DNA of 64,000 nucleotides from contig NC_073692.1 of the NCBI RefSeq assembly GCF_029784155.1, positions 157,819,582 to 157,883,581 on the forward strand, read 5' to 3'. The notes beneath the pieces are model-generated. The model saw only the letters and a list, made by a program, of their open reading frames with translations, had not been told where the DNA came from and did not search any database. The position numbers and the translations under genes were made by a program. Below are positions 45,004 to 55,145 of the stretch, piece by piece; position 1 is the first letter of the stretch, and the number at the start of each line of letters is the position of its first letter. The DNA is from Uranotaenia lowii (lineage: Eukaryota > Arthropoda > Insecta > Diptera > Culicidae).

Positions 45004-46279
45004 GTGAGTTGAGAACATTTTCGAAAATTAAACTTACATCTAAAAATAAACAAACCGCCACCTTTTGAATAAAATAAACATCTACTCTTTGGAAATTAAC
45101 TTAATGTTTTTGAATGATAAATACAACTAGGTTATTATGACATGAGGTACCGAAGCTGCATTTTGGAGTACCGTCCAGCTTACAATTTTTTTCTTAGCAT
45201 CCTTAGAGTACGACCAAACGGTTGAATGAAAAATTACTCTTGATCATCCATGTTAAGATGAACGTATGAATTTTGAGCAGTAAACTGGTATTGAAGAGTT
45301 AACAAGGTCTTCCATTTTAAATTGTTTCAACCTAACAACCTGTTTCCCAGCAGACTTATAGTGTTTTCGTTTATTGGCAGTGGCAACCTAGTTACCCACG
45401 AGTTTTGCCCTAGCTACTGTTATTGTGTTCGTTTATTAATTCAGAAGTCCACTAGTTTTGCCCGAGATTTGAACCTCAAGCAGGCGGTTGCACCCTGTAA
45501 AAGTTGCCAGTGTTGGGGGTAAACATAGGTGTGAGTATAGCAACAATATATTTGCATCGTCCCGGGTAACGATTCTGTTTATTTATTCAGAAAAAGTTTT
45601 GCCCCGCGCTTGTGGAGAAAACGAAAACGGCATTAGATAAAACAAAAACCGATTCCAAATTTTTTTCACCCTTCAAGTTGGTTTCTCTCTATTTCATAGG
45701 CCGTCATTTGAGTTGTTATCTTATCCGTTGATAAACAAAACAAGCGTAAACAATACACACATGTGCCATCGAATTCGGTGAACTTTCAATGTCAGCGCAA
45801 CCTGTTAACCTACAGACCTTGAATGGATTTAAACCAGCTCGTTATTTTATCTTAATGACTTGCAAAAAGTGAACGAGTGAAAACATTTCCCGTTTAGGAA
45901 TATATAATATATTGGTTTTCAGCTCGTATTGAAAAAGTTGATGTAATAAAATTGTGACGAATCTCATCACTCTTGGTCACCTTGAGATGATGATAACGCC
46001 TTAAAGTAGACGAGTAGGCTAACCACTTTTTCCACCGAAAAGTTGTAATAAAGGCAACATTTACTTAATGTTCCCACGCCGATCCTCCGAGGCATAGGAT
46101 CGTGTTAAAAGACCTCCACTTTCGACGATTTGAAGCCAGCGTCTTAAATTGATCCCAGTCAAGATTCTCATCGACAGTTTGAATTTCGGTTTGACTGACC
46201 CATGTCGTAAGAGACGACTAAATTTAGCTATTTTCCCCCCATTAAAGACCTACGCAAACGAACTTTGATTATTCATTCG
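45004..46279. other. putative intron or intergenic DNA
   Basis: No gene. Three degenerate copies of a unit containing TCGTTTATT..CAGAAG..AGTTTTGCCC occur at about 45365-45410, 45425-45465 and 45565-45605. From about 46030 the composition begins to resemble the R1-type LINE leader that follows. Confidence 0.4.
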
Positions 46280-46683
46280 GAATAGATTGGAACTATCCCC
46301 CCTTCTAATGATAACACATGCAACGGAAATGGATTTTACAAACGGAACTGATACCCCTATTATAAAAACACATGCAATGGATATGGACTACGCAAACGGA
46401 ACTGACGGAACACCTCTATCGATGAAGAAACACGCAATAAACTTGAACAATTTCAACGGAACTTATTGGATACAACGACCCAAGATTGCCCAAAGTGTGC
46501 CGCTCATGGGGGCTCGGAAACGCCTCTATGCCGTGCTGATGAGATGGAAGGCTGGCGGGTCGAAAATGTGTCAGTCGCAAACGGTAGCCTGTGGGGCACC
46601 AGGACGCGCCCCACCATTATGAAGTCCTTGCTGCGCTAAAGCAGGACACTAGCGCAGTGGACCGCATATTTTCCTAGTTACAC

Positions 46684-48110
46684 GTGGAACTTAACATGGA
46701 ACAAAACAACAACAACATCAAAAACAGAAGTAATTTCGAGACAACTGATGTTAGCTCGGACGAAGGAGAAGAAGGTAGAAGAACGCAGACAGAGGTCTTT
46801 GCTAAAAAAAGACTCCTTAGGTCTCCTCTACTAAGCAAAGTAGTTTGGAAAGGAGATTGGCAGGGAGGTTGTCAAGGAAGCGGGAAGAAGCTCGGCCGCA
46901 GATAGGTACACTGAAAACCTCATTAGTTTCCAGTTGCAGTAAGAGGTGCACCAAGGGGCATAATAAAATGTGGCCTTTTAGAGGCAACCGACATGGTCGA
47001 CAAGATGTACGAGTTGGTGCGAAGTACCAACAACGTGCACACGCACATCTAGACCTGGGTGCAAACATTGATAGTGCTTCTGCAGAGTGCCGTCAAAGAA
47101 CGAACGGTGCGGAAAGCCGAGGCTGCGGAGAAGGGTTGGGGAAGGAAAATTGATTGCTTCTCAAAGACCTTCGAAGGTGTCCAAGCCGAGAAGAACCGCG
47201 AAAAGAGATCCCGACTCGCCCGTCGTAAACGATTCCTTCAAAAAAAAGAAGGGGTACGGACTACGGATGCAGACGGTGAAAGCAGTGCAGGAAGCTGGCG
47301 AATGGTTCGTAATAGAAAGGAGAACACGAATAGAAAGGCCGTCATGAAGCCAGAACCACCCCCAAAACCAAAACCTCAACGATGTCCAGGGGTCGTTGCC
47401 CTTATCGTGGAAGCGAAAGATGGCACAACGTATGCGGACTTGTACCAGAAGCTTCACGCAGAGAAAAAATTATCTGCTCTTGGCGAGAGCGTCACCAAAA
47501 CAAGACGCACCCTAAAAGACGAACTGCTCTTCGAGCTAAAAAAAGACCCGACGTTAAAGAGCGCCGACTTCAAGGAGCTTGTTGAAAGCACCCTAGCCAA
47601 TGAAGCTACTGTCCGAGCACTATTGCAGGCCGCATCTATTGAATGCAAGGACTTGGATGAGTTTACCACTGCAGAGGAGCTCGAGAAAGCACTCTCCAGC
47701 ATACCTGGTATGAGCAACGAATCAGTTGCTATAAAACTGAGTAAGGCTTACGGTGGAATGCAGATTGCGACGATTCGTCTCCCGCCAACAGCAGCCAATA
47801 CTCTACTGACGGCAGGGAGTGTTAGAGTTGGGTGGTTAGTGGGGCACTTAAGAACCGCACCCAGGATACCGAAACAAATGCAACGCTGCTTTAATTGCTG
47901 GGACTTTGGTCACCAACGGACCCGACCCGGTCATGATGTTGCCGAATATGTGATGAAGAAGGACACTTTGCTAGAGTTTGCAAAAATCAACCGAAATGCG
48001 TGCTGTGCAAGCAGGCGGTTGACAACGCTCACGAAACTGGTGGCTTGGACTGCCAGGCATACAAAAAGGCAAAGGCAAGCCAGCAAAATTGGATGTAATC
48101 CAGCTAAACT
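46684..48110 (+). pseudogene. R1-group ORF1, gag-like zinc-knuckle protein, frameshifted
   Basis: The N terminus is MEQNNNNIKNRSNFETTD (ATG at 46696, or 46684). Frameshifts fall at about 46840, 46970 and 47040; the main surviving frame is 47059-48120, with a lysine/arginine-rich part (about residues 30-120 of that frame), then the central gag-like region (VVALIVEAKDGTTYADLYQ; LPPTAANTLLTAGSVRVGW). The first zinc knuckle starts CFNCWDFGHQ at about 47884. The second and third, CDEEGHFARVC and CVLCKQAVDNAHETGGLDC, are in another frame (about 47950-48060), so one more frameshift lies between. It cannot make a full protein. Confidence 0.75.
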
Positions 48111-50054
48111 TCAACGATAGCGAGGTCGCACAGCTTTTGCTGGAGCAAACGGTAAGCGAAAGGAAGTGTGATGTGGCGCTTTTATCAGAACCATACAGAA
48201 TTCCGTCTGGAAACGGTAATTGGACAGCGGACAGGTCTGGCTTAGCTACTATCTACGCCACGGGACGTTTTCCTATCCAGGAGATAGTGGTAGATTCTTG
48301 GGACGGATTTGTGATTGCTAAAATTAACGGCATCTTCTTCTGCAGCTGCTACGCTCCACCAAGATGGACGATCGGGGCGTTCATCACAATGTTGGATGAA
48401 CTAGTTCACGAACTGACAAGAAGTACCCCTGTAGTGATAGGAGGAGACTTCAACGCTTGGGCGGTTAACTGGGGTGCAGCAACCCTAAGGGTCACAGTCT
48501 GCTAGAGTCCTTCGCGAGACTGGAGGTTGAGCTGTGCAACACTGGATCTATCAGCACCTATCGCAAGCATGGAATACCAGACAGAACGTCAGTGATAGAT
48601 ATCACCTTTGCGAGCCCATAACTAAAAACTGACATGAACTGGAGACTGTGTGACAATTATACGCACAGCGATCACCAGGCGATACGTTACAGCGTAGAAG
48701 ACCGAAATCCGATGGCAGTATTGCCATTCCATGAGCGGAGATGGAAGACTAAAGGTTCCGATAAGGAAGTGTGCACCGAAGCTATTAACATGCAGGAAGC
48801 ATCGCAGGTCCATAATGCTGAGCAGCTGACGAAAATGATGGTAGCGGTGTGCGACATGACTATGCCCAGTAGCAAAACATTTAAAACAGCCAGACGACGA
48901 GCTCAACGGATGAGAAACAAAGCCGATAGAGAAGCGAGAGGTGCCATTTACCGAGCAGCCAGGGTGGCACTTAAGCGAGCTGTTAAAACAAGCAAAGAGA
49001 ACTGTTAGAGAGCGTTATGCCAGCCCGTAGAATGAGAGAGACTTGTGGGATTCGCCGATGACGTGGTTCTCCTGGCATCGGGCCCATCAACCGAAGAGGT
49101 CCAGCTACTCGCCACAGTAGCTATCGAGATGGTGAAAAATTGGATGCGCTCCAAGAGTTAACATCTGGCTCACCACAAGACCGAGATGGTGCTGATCACA
49201 AACCTGATCTCAGCACAATCAAGGACGATTGCAGCTGGACCGTGCACAATCGAATCCAAGCGTGCGATCAAATACATGGGGGTAATGATCGACGACCGGC
49301 TGAGCTTTACGGCCCACGTCGACTACGCCTAAAAAAAGGAGATGGCGACAGCAGCCCTCCGCTGCAGCAAAAGGAGGGTCCTGGCGAGTGTGGCCTCGTC
49401 CATTTTGCGGTACGGAGCGGCAGCCTTAAGCAGGCAGTGTAACCTACAAAAGCTCTGCAGTGTGCAGCGGCTGATGAAGCTGCGAGTAATCCGCGCATAC
49501 CGAACGGTGTCCTCGGTAGCTGCTGATGTTGTGGCGGGAGTCATGCCCATCTCGGTCTTGCTAGAGGAAGATATCTTCTGCTACGAGCACAGGCACATGC
49601 CTGACGTGCGGAAACATGCCAGAGAGGTCTCGATGTCCAACTGGCAGCACCAGTGGGACAGCTCGGAACGGTGGACCCATCGCTTGATCCCTAAAATCGG
49701 ATCCTGGATGGACCGGAGACATGGAGAGGTGGATTTCTGCATGACACAGTTCTTGACTGGTCATGGATGTTTCATGCAGTACCACCATCGGTTTGGACAC
49801 GTGGCCTCGCCATCCTGTCCAACATGCGGTGATAGAATAGAACCCCTGAGCACGTAGTGTTCAACTGTCCGAGGTTCGAAGGGGTACGTGCTAACATGCT
49901 TGCCGCCTGCGGACCAGATACGACAGCCGACAACATAGTACGGAGGATGTGTCAGGATCCTAATACTTGGCGCGTGGTCAGCGATGGGTTCACCCGGATC
50001 ATGACTGCCCTGCAGAGGAGTTGGAACCAGCACCAGTCCGCGACCGGTGTAGAG
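48091..50054 (+). pseudogene. R1-group ORF2 with the RT core deleted
   Basis: The frame begins next to the ORF1 end (VIQLNFNDSEVAQLLLEQ). Endonuclease motifs are CDVALLSEPYRIP, VVIGGDFNAWAVNWG and, after frameshifts, SVIDITFASP and HSDHQAIRY. The linker runs to RAVKTSKENC at about 49005. About 30 bases later the frame resumes at GFADDVVLLASGPS, the catalytic RT box, so RT motifs 0 to B, roughly 1 kb in full-length relatives, are gone. The thumb follows (IKYMGVMIDDRLSFTAHVD, ASSILRYGAAAL), then the C-terminal zinc motif CPTCGDRIEP..HVVFNCPRF around 49830-49870 and a stop at 50054. Frameshifts are near 48500, 49060-49330 and 49850. Confidence 0.8.
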
Positions 50055-50059
50055 TGACT

Positions 50060-50985
50060 CCTTCGTCTGGGAGCACCTGAGTAGTATGTGTCCGATCCTG
50101 GCAGTAAAGCATACAAAGATAAAACTTTACCTTCTGCGTATGCCGAGCTGTTAGGTACGTCGCGCGTCTGTGTGTAGGATACCTCCAAAGTTGCCGTCGC
50201 CTAGTAACCGAGTCGAACGCGCCCTCTGCGACGGAGGCTGTGGGAATAAGACATGACCTTCTCCGCAGTCGAACTTGCAGGGGGAAGAGTATTCACGTCG
50301 CGGAGTAATCTCGGGTAAAGTGGTCTCACGTCGCCGTCGGATGAGCCACTCGAGTCGGGTAGGATGACATCACCGTCGGGATTCATCTGAGTCGCAAGCG
50401 TTAAAGACACGTACGTGTGCTGTGACAGGCGCGAGTCTAGGATAAGCTGCTCTCGGTTCGACACACGGTGGGCAAAAAGCCTAGGGTTGCCAGCCAAAAG
50501 GGAAGAGGAAGACCGGACCACGGTCGGAGTAGAATGCCCTTTCGTCGGGGAGAACCTGAGTAGTGTGCGTCCGATCCTGGCAGTAAAGCATACAAAGATA
50601 AGACTCTACCATCTGCGTATGCCGAGCTGTTAGGTACGTCGCTAACGTTGTGTAGGATACCTCCACCACCGTGGAGTATCTGAGTAGAACGCGCTCCCTA
50701 CGAGGGAAGCTGCGGGGATAAGAGTATACTTTCTTCGTAGTCGAACTAGTAGGGGGAAGAGTATTTACGCCGCATATACTCTCGGGTAGGGTGACTTCAC
50801 GTCGTCGGCGGGTGAGTCACCTGAGTCGGTGTATGATGTATTCTTCGCTAGGTATCATCCGAGTAGTTTTTCGTGAAGCCCCGGACTTGTGCTGTGACAG
50901 GTGCGAGTCTAGGATAAGCTGCTCTCGATCGGCACACGGACGGGCAAAGAGGAGAGGCCTCGAGCCAAACCAAGCGGAGCCAAGA
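50060..50985 (+). repeat. 479-base tandem repeat in the R1-group 3' region
   Basis: Two adjacent copies: GAGCACCTGAGTAGTATGTG starts at 50070 and GAGAACCTGAGTAGTGTGCG at 50549, 479 bases apart. Shared landmarks include GTCCGATCCTGGCAGTAAAG, CGTATGCCGAGCTGTTAGGT, CAGGGGGAAGAGTATT-like, CTCGGGTA and GAGTCTAGGATAAGCTGCTC. The copies differ by scattered substitutions and small indels. The GC content is far above the window average. The short frames over it on both strands are not supported as genes. Confidence 0.85.
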
Positions 50986-51350
50986 TCTCGAGTCGTTAGA
51001 GGAGAAGGTCATTGGTCTCTTGCAGTGGTCTCGAACAGAGGCGGAGCGCACGATAGTCGTGGGAACTAAGCGAGCCTCGAGTTGCGAATAAAGGCCGGAC
51101 TTCGAGTCGTTAAAGAAGAGGTCCTTAGTCTTGAATCGTAACAAGAGGCAGGGTATATATACTGGAGTTTTGGCTCGAACTGGAGTTTGCCGTTGAGCGC
51201 TTAAGCGCGGACTTGGTCTCCCATCTCGGGTACAGCATTCGATGCAGGTCCGGATGGGAATTATGACCAAAGGCTCGAGGTGGACTTGGGGTACCTGGTA
51301 TCATGAGTCGTCCAATTGCACCCATGGACCCAGAGTAGCATACTAGGGGG
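50986..51350 (+). repeat. further GAGTCGTTA-type repeats of the R1-group 3' region
   Basis: GAGTCGTTAGAGGAGAAGGTC-type sequence (about 50992) recurs as GAGTCGTTAAAGAAGAGGTCC (about 51104), given here in shortened form: both hold GAGTCGTTA then A/G-rich then GGTC. The sequence is GC-rich and without a gene. It is probably the distal 3' untranslated part of the LINE. Confidence 0.55.
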
Positions 51351-51364
51351 GGACTCGGTCGCTC

Positions 51365-51925
51365 ACCGTGCCTTGGAATGCAGTCCGTAAACAGGGTTTA
51401 CCACCTGGGCGATCAACTAATAAAAATACCGTAGATGATAACCCATGGGGCCATGCCTATAGAGTTGCACTAGCGAAATTCGGTGGCCCAAGGTCGCCGA
51501 ACGAAAAGTGTCCGGAACCCCGTACGACGCGGGTGCCCATGACATCGAGGCAGTAACAGCATCTGGATGGAGGGAGTTAAGCTTCAGAAAGCTCACCATA
51601 AAACCGATGTTCTGCTCGAGACCAACAAAAGAGTTGTGCCGCACATACTGTTGAAGGATACACGGCATCTTCCAAACAGCAGCTGAAATACCTCGGAGTG
51701 ATGGTCGACAATCGCTTATGTTTTGGTGCGCAAATTAAAATACTGTGGTGAAAGTGCATCAAAAGTCATCGATTCATTGGCCTTGATTATGTCGAACTTC
51801 CATGGTCCAAAGAGTAACAAGAGACGTCTCCTAACGAATGTAACACTGTCGAAAGTACGATACGGAGGAGCGGCTTGGAGCTCCTTTCGTTTCAAGGCAT
51901 CAACAACTTCGAAATTTGAACGCTA
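51365..51925 (+). pseudogene. second R1-group LINE fragment (linker and RT palm/thumb)
   Basis: Fragments of a different R1-group copy: VDDNPWGHAYRVALAKFGGP (about 51436-51495), the linker just before the RT domain; then, after a deletion, LAHHKTEV-like sequence as QKAHHKTDVLLETNKRVVP (about 51577), LKYLGVMVDNRLCFGA (about 51680-51725, frameshifted) and ESASKVIDSLALIM then GPKSNKRRLLTNVTLSKVRY (about 51750-51870). The RT core is deleted here as well. Its relation to the LINE at 46280-51350 is unclear; it may be a separate insertion. Confidence 0.65.
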
Positions 51926-52221
51926 AAAATGTTGTGAGTGAAATGTGTCGCGACGAACAGCATTGGTGTGCTAAATCGACGAAATCTCGCAAATAATGCA
52001 CGATTTAATACGTTTATTAGTTAGCGCAAGAGGAAAGGGAGCAAGAGGAAAAGAAGGATGAGGAAAAAGGAAAAAGATCAAAAATAAGAAAGAGGAAAAA
52101 GGAAAAGGGTTAGATGAATAAGTGCATGAGCACAGCCTACCCCTTGATGAAAGTATCATAGGGTGAAACTGAAGGGCACATCTGGCATACGAAGTCCAAA
52201 GCGGTTTTAGTGGAACAAACT
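51926..52221. other. intergenic DNA, purine-rich run
   Basis: A GGAAA/AGAGG-rich purine run covers about 52030-52110. No gene was recognised. Confidence 0.4.
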
Positions 52222-52244
52222 CACTGAAGTCAAATTTCCATCTT

Positions 52245-52269
52245 GTATGTATGTATGTATGTATGTATG
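52245..52269. repeat. GTAT microsatellite
   Basis: Six GTAT units in a row, overlapping the end of the left 27-base direct repeat. Confidence 0.95.
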
Positions 52270-53166
52270 GTTCCCCCATCGGTAGCAAGGTCCTGTCTAT
52301 GTATGTGTGGCTTGGCCTTCGAATTAAATTCTAGGGCCTCCACGGCCGATGGTTCGTCGAAGGAAGGCATCCAACCCTCAGAAACCTACAATGGTTGGCA
52401 ACCCACTCCGCTTGCTATAGTTTCTTCAGGTTATCCCCAGATGCATTCCCTCTGAAAATATCCCTACCCCAAACGAAAGTATATGGCCGTAAGGAAAATT
52501 ACTCAAAAAGTCTGAATAATACGATTATATGTATGAATTATAAAAATAATTATAAATGGTGTTTTGTTTTAAAAGGATACGTATCTGAAAGGATAAAAGT
52601 TAATATGCAAATACAATTAAATCACCATGGGGACGTTTTGGTCCTTTCCATCCCAACTTACGGTAATGGATTTATTCGACTAGCGATATGAATTATGCAA
52701 ACTATCTTTTCGATACTGTTCATATCAGATATCAATACAGTAGTGTCCTTCATTTTCTTCCATGCACATCTTCAAATATAAATGAAAGTTACATATAACC
52801 ATTTTATAATAAATAACAATAAAATGTAAAAATATGATCAGAAATGTTTATTCAAAAATTTTTCAAAAAATGAAATAATCAAATAATTACGAAATTACGC
52901 ATTCGCTTCAAATTAAATGTCGAAATATATAAAAAATACTAACTGTTAATTTTCTTTAAAACTTAACAACTTATTTTAAAGAGACAAATGATACAAACAA
53001 AATAATTGAAGTTTTCAAAACATTTAAAACATGTTATTTTACTTTGTCAAATGGTTTGACCATGTGGAGCACAAATTCTCGTGTTTTAATAAAAAAAAGA
53101 ATGCCTACGCGCATTCTCTTTTGCTTTTCACTGTCGCTTTCAAACCAAACACACGCTGTAATTACT

Positions 53167-53424
53167 CTAAATAAATAAAAACATAATATTCTGGCGAGAA
53201 AAAACCTTCCAGTTACCAACGTATTCGTCGTCGAAAATCCTATTGGATAAGCTCTTGTCATCGTATTGACCCGTGCTGTCACGTGCAATGTTGCATTCAA
53301 TACTACCATGCAACTCATTGCAAGTAACGCCTGTTACACTCGTTACTTCAATTTGGAGCTTTGTGTTGACGTTTTAAAGAAGAACAAAAGCAATCAAATT
53401 CCAAAACAAAATTTTCACTGCCAT
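53167..53424 (-). pseudogene. small secreted-protein gene with a stop after its signal peptide (tentative)
   Basis: From the ATG at 53424 the minus frame gives a signal-peptide-like MAVKILFWNLIAFVLL, then a TAA (53374-53376), and continues in the same frame for 68 codons to a TAG at 53167: NVNTKLQIEVTSVTGVTCNE, then LHGSIECNIARDSTGQYDDK and so on. The hydrophobic start followed by a polar, cysteine-containing body suggests a small secreted protein. The stop could be real decay, a read-through codon, or an accident of random sequence. The overlapping minus frame 53034-53318 is in another register and looks less protein-like. I do not recognise the family. Confidence 0.3.
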
Positions 53425-53599
53425 TTTCAAGATGGACACCTCTTTCAACTTAATATCAACACTTCACGCACAGAAAAACCACCAAACCACGTTATTTCAC
53501 CAGAAATTTCATTTTCTCCGACGACCACCCATTACCGCGCGATCCAATAACTCTTTTAAAAGGCACTGAAGTCAAATTTCCATCTTGTATAAAAAAAAG

Positions 53600-54148
53600 A
53601 GTTAGTTTTTGCCCTATCCGAAGGTCTGCCCAAACTCATTGTATTCTTCTTCTAAAGCTTAACTCACAACACAATTTCAGTTGTGGGAAGTTGATACTCC
53701 AGCTTCCAGTTTTAAGGATCAAGCTTAGTTTAAGGATCAAGTTAATTTTCGTCAGATTTGTTTAAATTTCTTATGGGTTAGAGAATGTTTGGACCAGAAA
53801 ACAAATTTGAAGAATATGGTAAACTGAAGTTCCACATGTTGTCCAAAGAAAGAAAAAAAGAAGCTAAAATGTATACAAGATTTGCCGAGACAAAGCAAGT
53901 GCGAAATGCTTTCCAAAGACAAGTAAAGTTTTTAAAATAAGTCTATCTCAATCTTGAATGTAGCCTCATTTGATGTTGAGGTATTTCAATCCAAGATTTT
54001 CTACTATTTATGTTCCAGTAGGTAAATAACTTCTGTCTCCTTTAAACGTCATTTTAATTCCTCATGAAAAAGCACATCAATCTTCATTATCCTATAAAAA
54101 TCAGTGTTCGTTGGATGAATAAAAATATGTTTCAATATGCTAGAATCA
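53600..54148. other. intergenic DNA downstream of paralog 2
   Basis: No gene or repeat end was recognised. Confidence 0.4.
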
Positions 54149-54154
54149 TTTATT
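54149..54154 (-). terminator. polyadenylation signal of the 54206-55075 gene
   Basis: AATAAA on the minus strand about 52 bases past the stop codon, the same spacing as for paralog 1. Confidence 0.55.
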
Positions 54155-54205
54155 TGCTAAGTTTTTTCAATATTTAAAAAAAACGGAGAGTAACAGTTCG
54201 AATAA

Positions 54206-55075
54206 CTAAACCTTATTATATATCGGGGCTTCGGCATCTGCACAAACGTTACAGCTACAGCTGACATCTTCTTCGTCTCGCAGCAGCTTAGCATTTGCTT
54301 CAAGCACCTGATCCAAATGTAATATTTCCCCAAGACAGCTGCTGTAGATGCGATGAACTATGTCAACCTGAGCTGAATCACCCGATTCGTGGATTGCTTT
54401 CTCTACACACTGTTGCGTTTCCGGTGTCAACAGTTCCGATTTCCCCCATTGAACGAACATGTTGCCCAGCTGTAGTCCTCCATCGATTCTATAATAGCCG
54501 CCTCGCACCAGATAAGTGAACAGCACAAATGGGAAACTCGGCTGATCAAGGACATGTCCATTAGCGTATTTCTGAAGGACACATTGGGGAAGATCTGCAA
54601 TATCGAAGGTTTGCGAAGCCAACAGTCCGAGTTCTTCTCCGGAGAGGGGCAAAAATTTCTCATCAGGAGACAGATTCCCAAAGTGATTGTAATAACACTG
54701 GAAGCTACCGTAAGCTTTGTCGTAAACATTGCCACATTCAATGCTCTTCAAACATTCCCTGGTGCGATCCAGATAGCAGGTATCTTCCAGAGCCGGAATA
54801 AAGAATGATTGAATGACGTTTTCCTGAACTCCAGCGTTGTCATCCCAAGCGCCCAATCCGTACAGAGTACAGCGGATCAGCTTTTTAACAATTTCATTGC
54901 TCGGGTAGGATGCCTCGATGTAGGCGTTCAGATCACAGTTAGACACTTCGTAGTACTCGGCACATTCCCGGAGGCTGGTCAAAAAGCTCTTGTAGTAGGT
55001 GTACTGCCAAAAAACGGTCGATTGTGCCGATGCAGAATGTATCGCCAAAAAAAGCAGTGGCACCAGGAACTTCAT
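54206..55075 (-). CDS. secreted two-domain odorant-binding-like protein, paralog 2
   Basis: A single-exon 289-residue protein with signal peptide MKFLVPLLFLAIHSASAQ. The mature protein has 13 cysteines in the same order as the protein at 21572-22444 and ends with CSCNVC in place of CGCDVC. By hand alignment about 45 of 75 residues from SLREC to REC are identical, less in the second half. Shared blocks are LRECA.YYEVS.CDLN, VKKL.RC, AWDD, EDTCY and ELLTPET.QCVE. The likely role is ligand binding in an extracellular fluid, as for atypical two-domain odorant-binding proteins of mosquitoes; a domain search is lacking. Its promoter has a well-placed TATA box and initiator. It lies 31.8 kb from its paralog with only transposon-rich DNA between. 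The two are probably an old tandem pair split by insertions. Confidence 0.8.
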   Translation of the reverse strand: MKFLVPLLFLAIHSASAQSTVFWQYTYYKSFLTSLRECAEYYEVSNCDLNAYIEASYPSNEIVKKLIRCTLYGLGAWDDNAGVQENVIQSFFIPALEDTCYLDRTRECLKSIECGNVYDKAYGSFQCYYNHFGNLSPDEKFLPLSGEELGLLASQTFDIADLPQCVLQKYANGHVLDQPSFPFVLFTYLVRGGYYRIDGGLQLGNMFVQWGKSELLTPETQQCVEKAIHESGDSAQVDIVHRIYSSCLGEILHLDQVLEANAKLLRDEEDVSCSCNVCADAEAPIYNKV

Positions 55076-55107
55076 CGTGTTGGAATGCGCACTCTTCGGG
55101 AGAGATC

Positions 55108-55142
55108 ACTGAATTACTGGAAAATCGTCTCCATATTTATAT
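55108..55142 (-). promoter_or_regulatory. TATA box and initiator of paralog 2
   Basis: On the minus strand TATAAATA begins at 55141 and the arthropod initiator TCAGT occupies plus 55108-55112, putting the start-site A at 55110, 31 bases from the first T of the TATA box. This is the canonical spacing. The leader to the ATG at 55075 is about 35 bases. Confidence 0.75.
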
Positions 55143-55145
55143 GTG

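Larger units (their letters stand above)
46280..51350 (+). mobile_element. R1-group LINE, internally deleted, with tandem repeats in its 3' region
   Basis: A plus-strand LINE: a 5' leader with three diverged ACACATGCAACGGA/AACGGAACT repeats (about 46285-46465), ORF1 (about 46684-48091, frameshifted), ORF2 (about 48091-50054, frameshifted and lacking the RT core), and a long non-coding 3' region (50060-51350) that includes a 479-base tandem duplication. The exact 5' and 3' ends are not decided. Protein signatures (zinc-knuckle ORF1; QLNFNDSEVAQLLL endonuclease start) are those of the R1 group, which includes both rDNA-specific and dispersed elements in mosquitoes. Confidence 0.8.
52222..53590 (-). 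mobile_element. insertion flanked by 27-bp direct repeats, GTAT microsatellite at one end
   Basis: A 27-base sequence starting CACTGAAGTCAAATTTCC and ending CTTGTAT occurs identically at 52222-52248 and 53564-53590. The left copy runs straight into GTAT repeats (52245-52269). Read on the minus strand, this looks like an inserted sequence with a TACA-repeat tail at its 3' end and a long target-site duplication, as retroposed DNA would leave. The alternative is a segmental duplication or a microsatellite-mediated event. The inserted 1.3 kb contains the broken small gene at 53167-53424. Confidence 0.5.

Noticed and set aside
45440..45520. Minus-strand GGTTCAAATC, resembling a tRNA T arm and B box
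   Set aside because: No A box or D arm was found upstream, and the surroundings are a degenerate local repeat.
46287..46622. 111-codon plus-strand frame with THATEMDF-type repeats
   Set aside because: It lies over the repeated leader of the R1-group LINE and does not match a known protein; it is better explained as non-coding repeat units.
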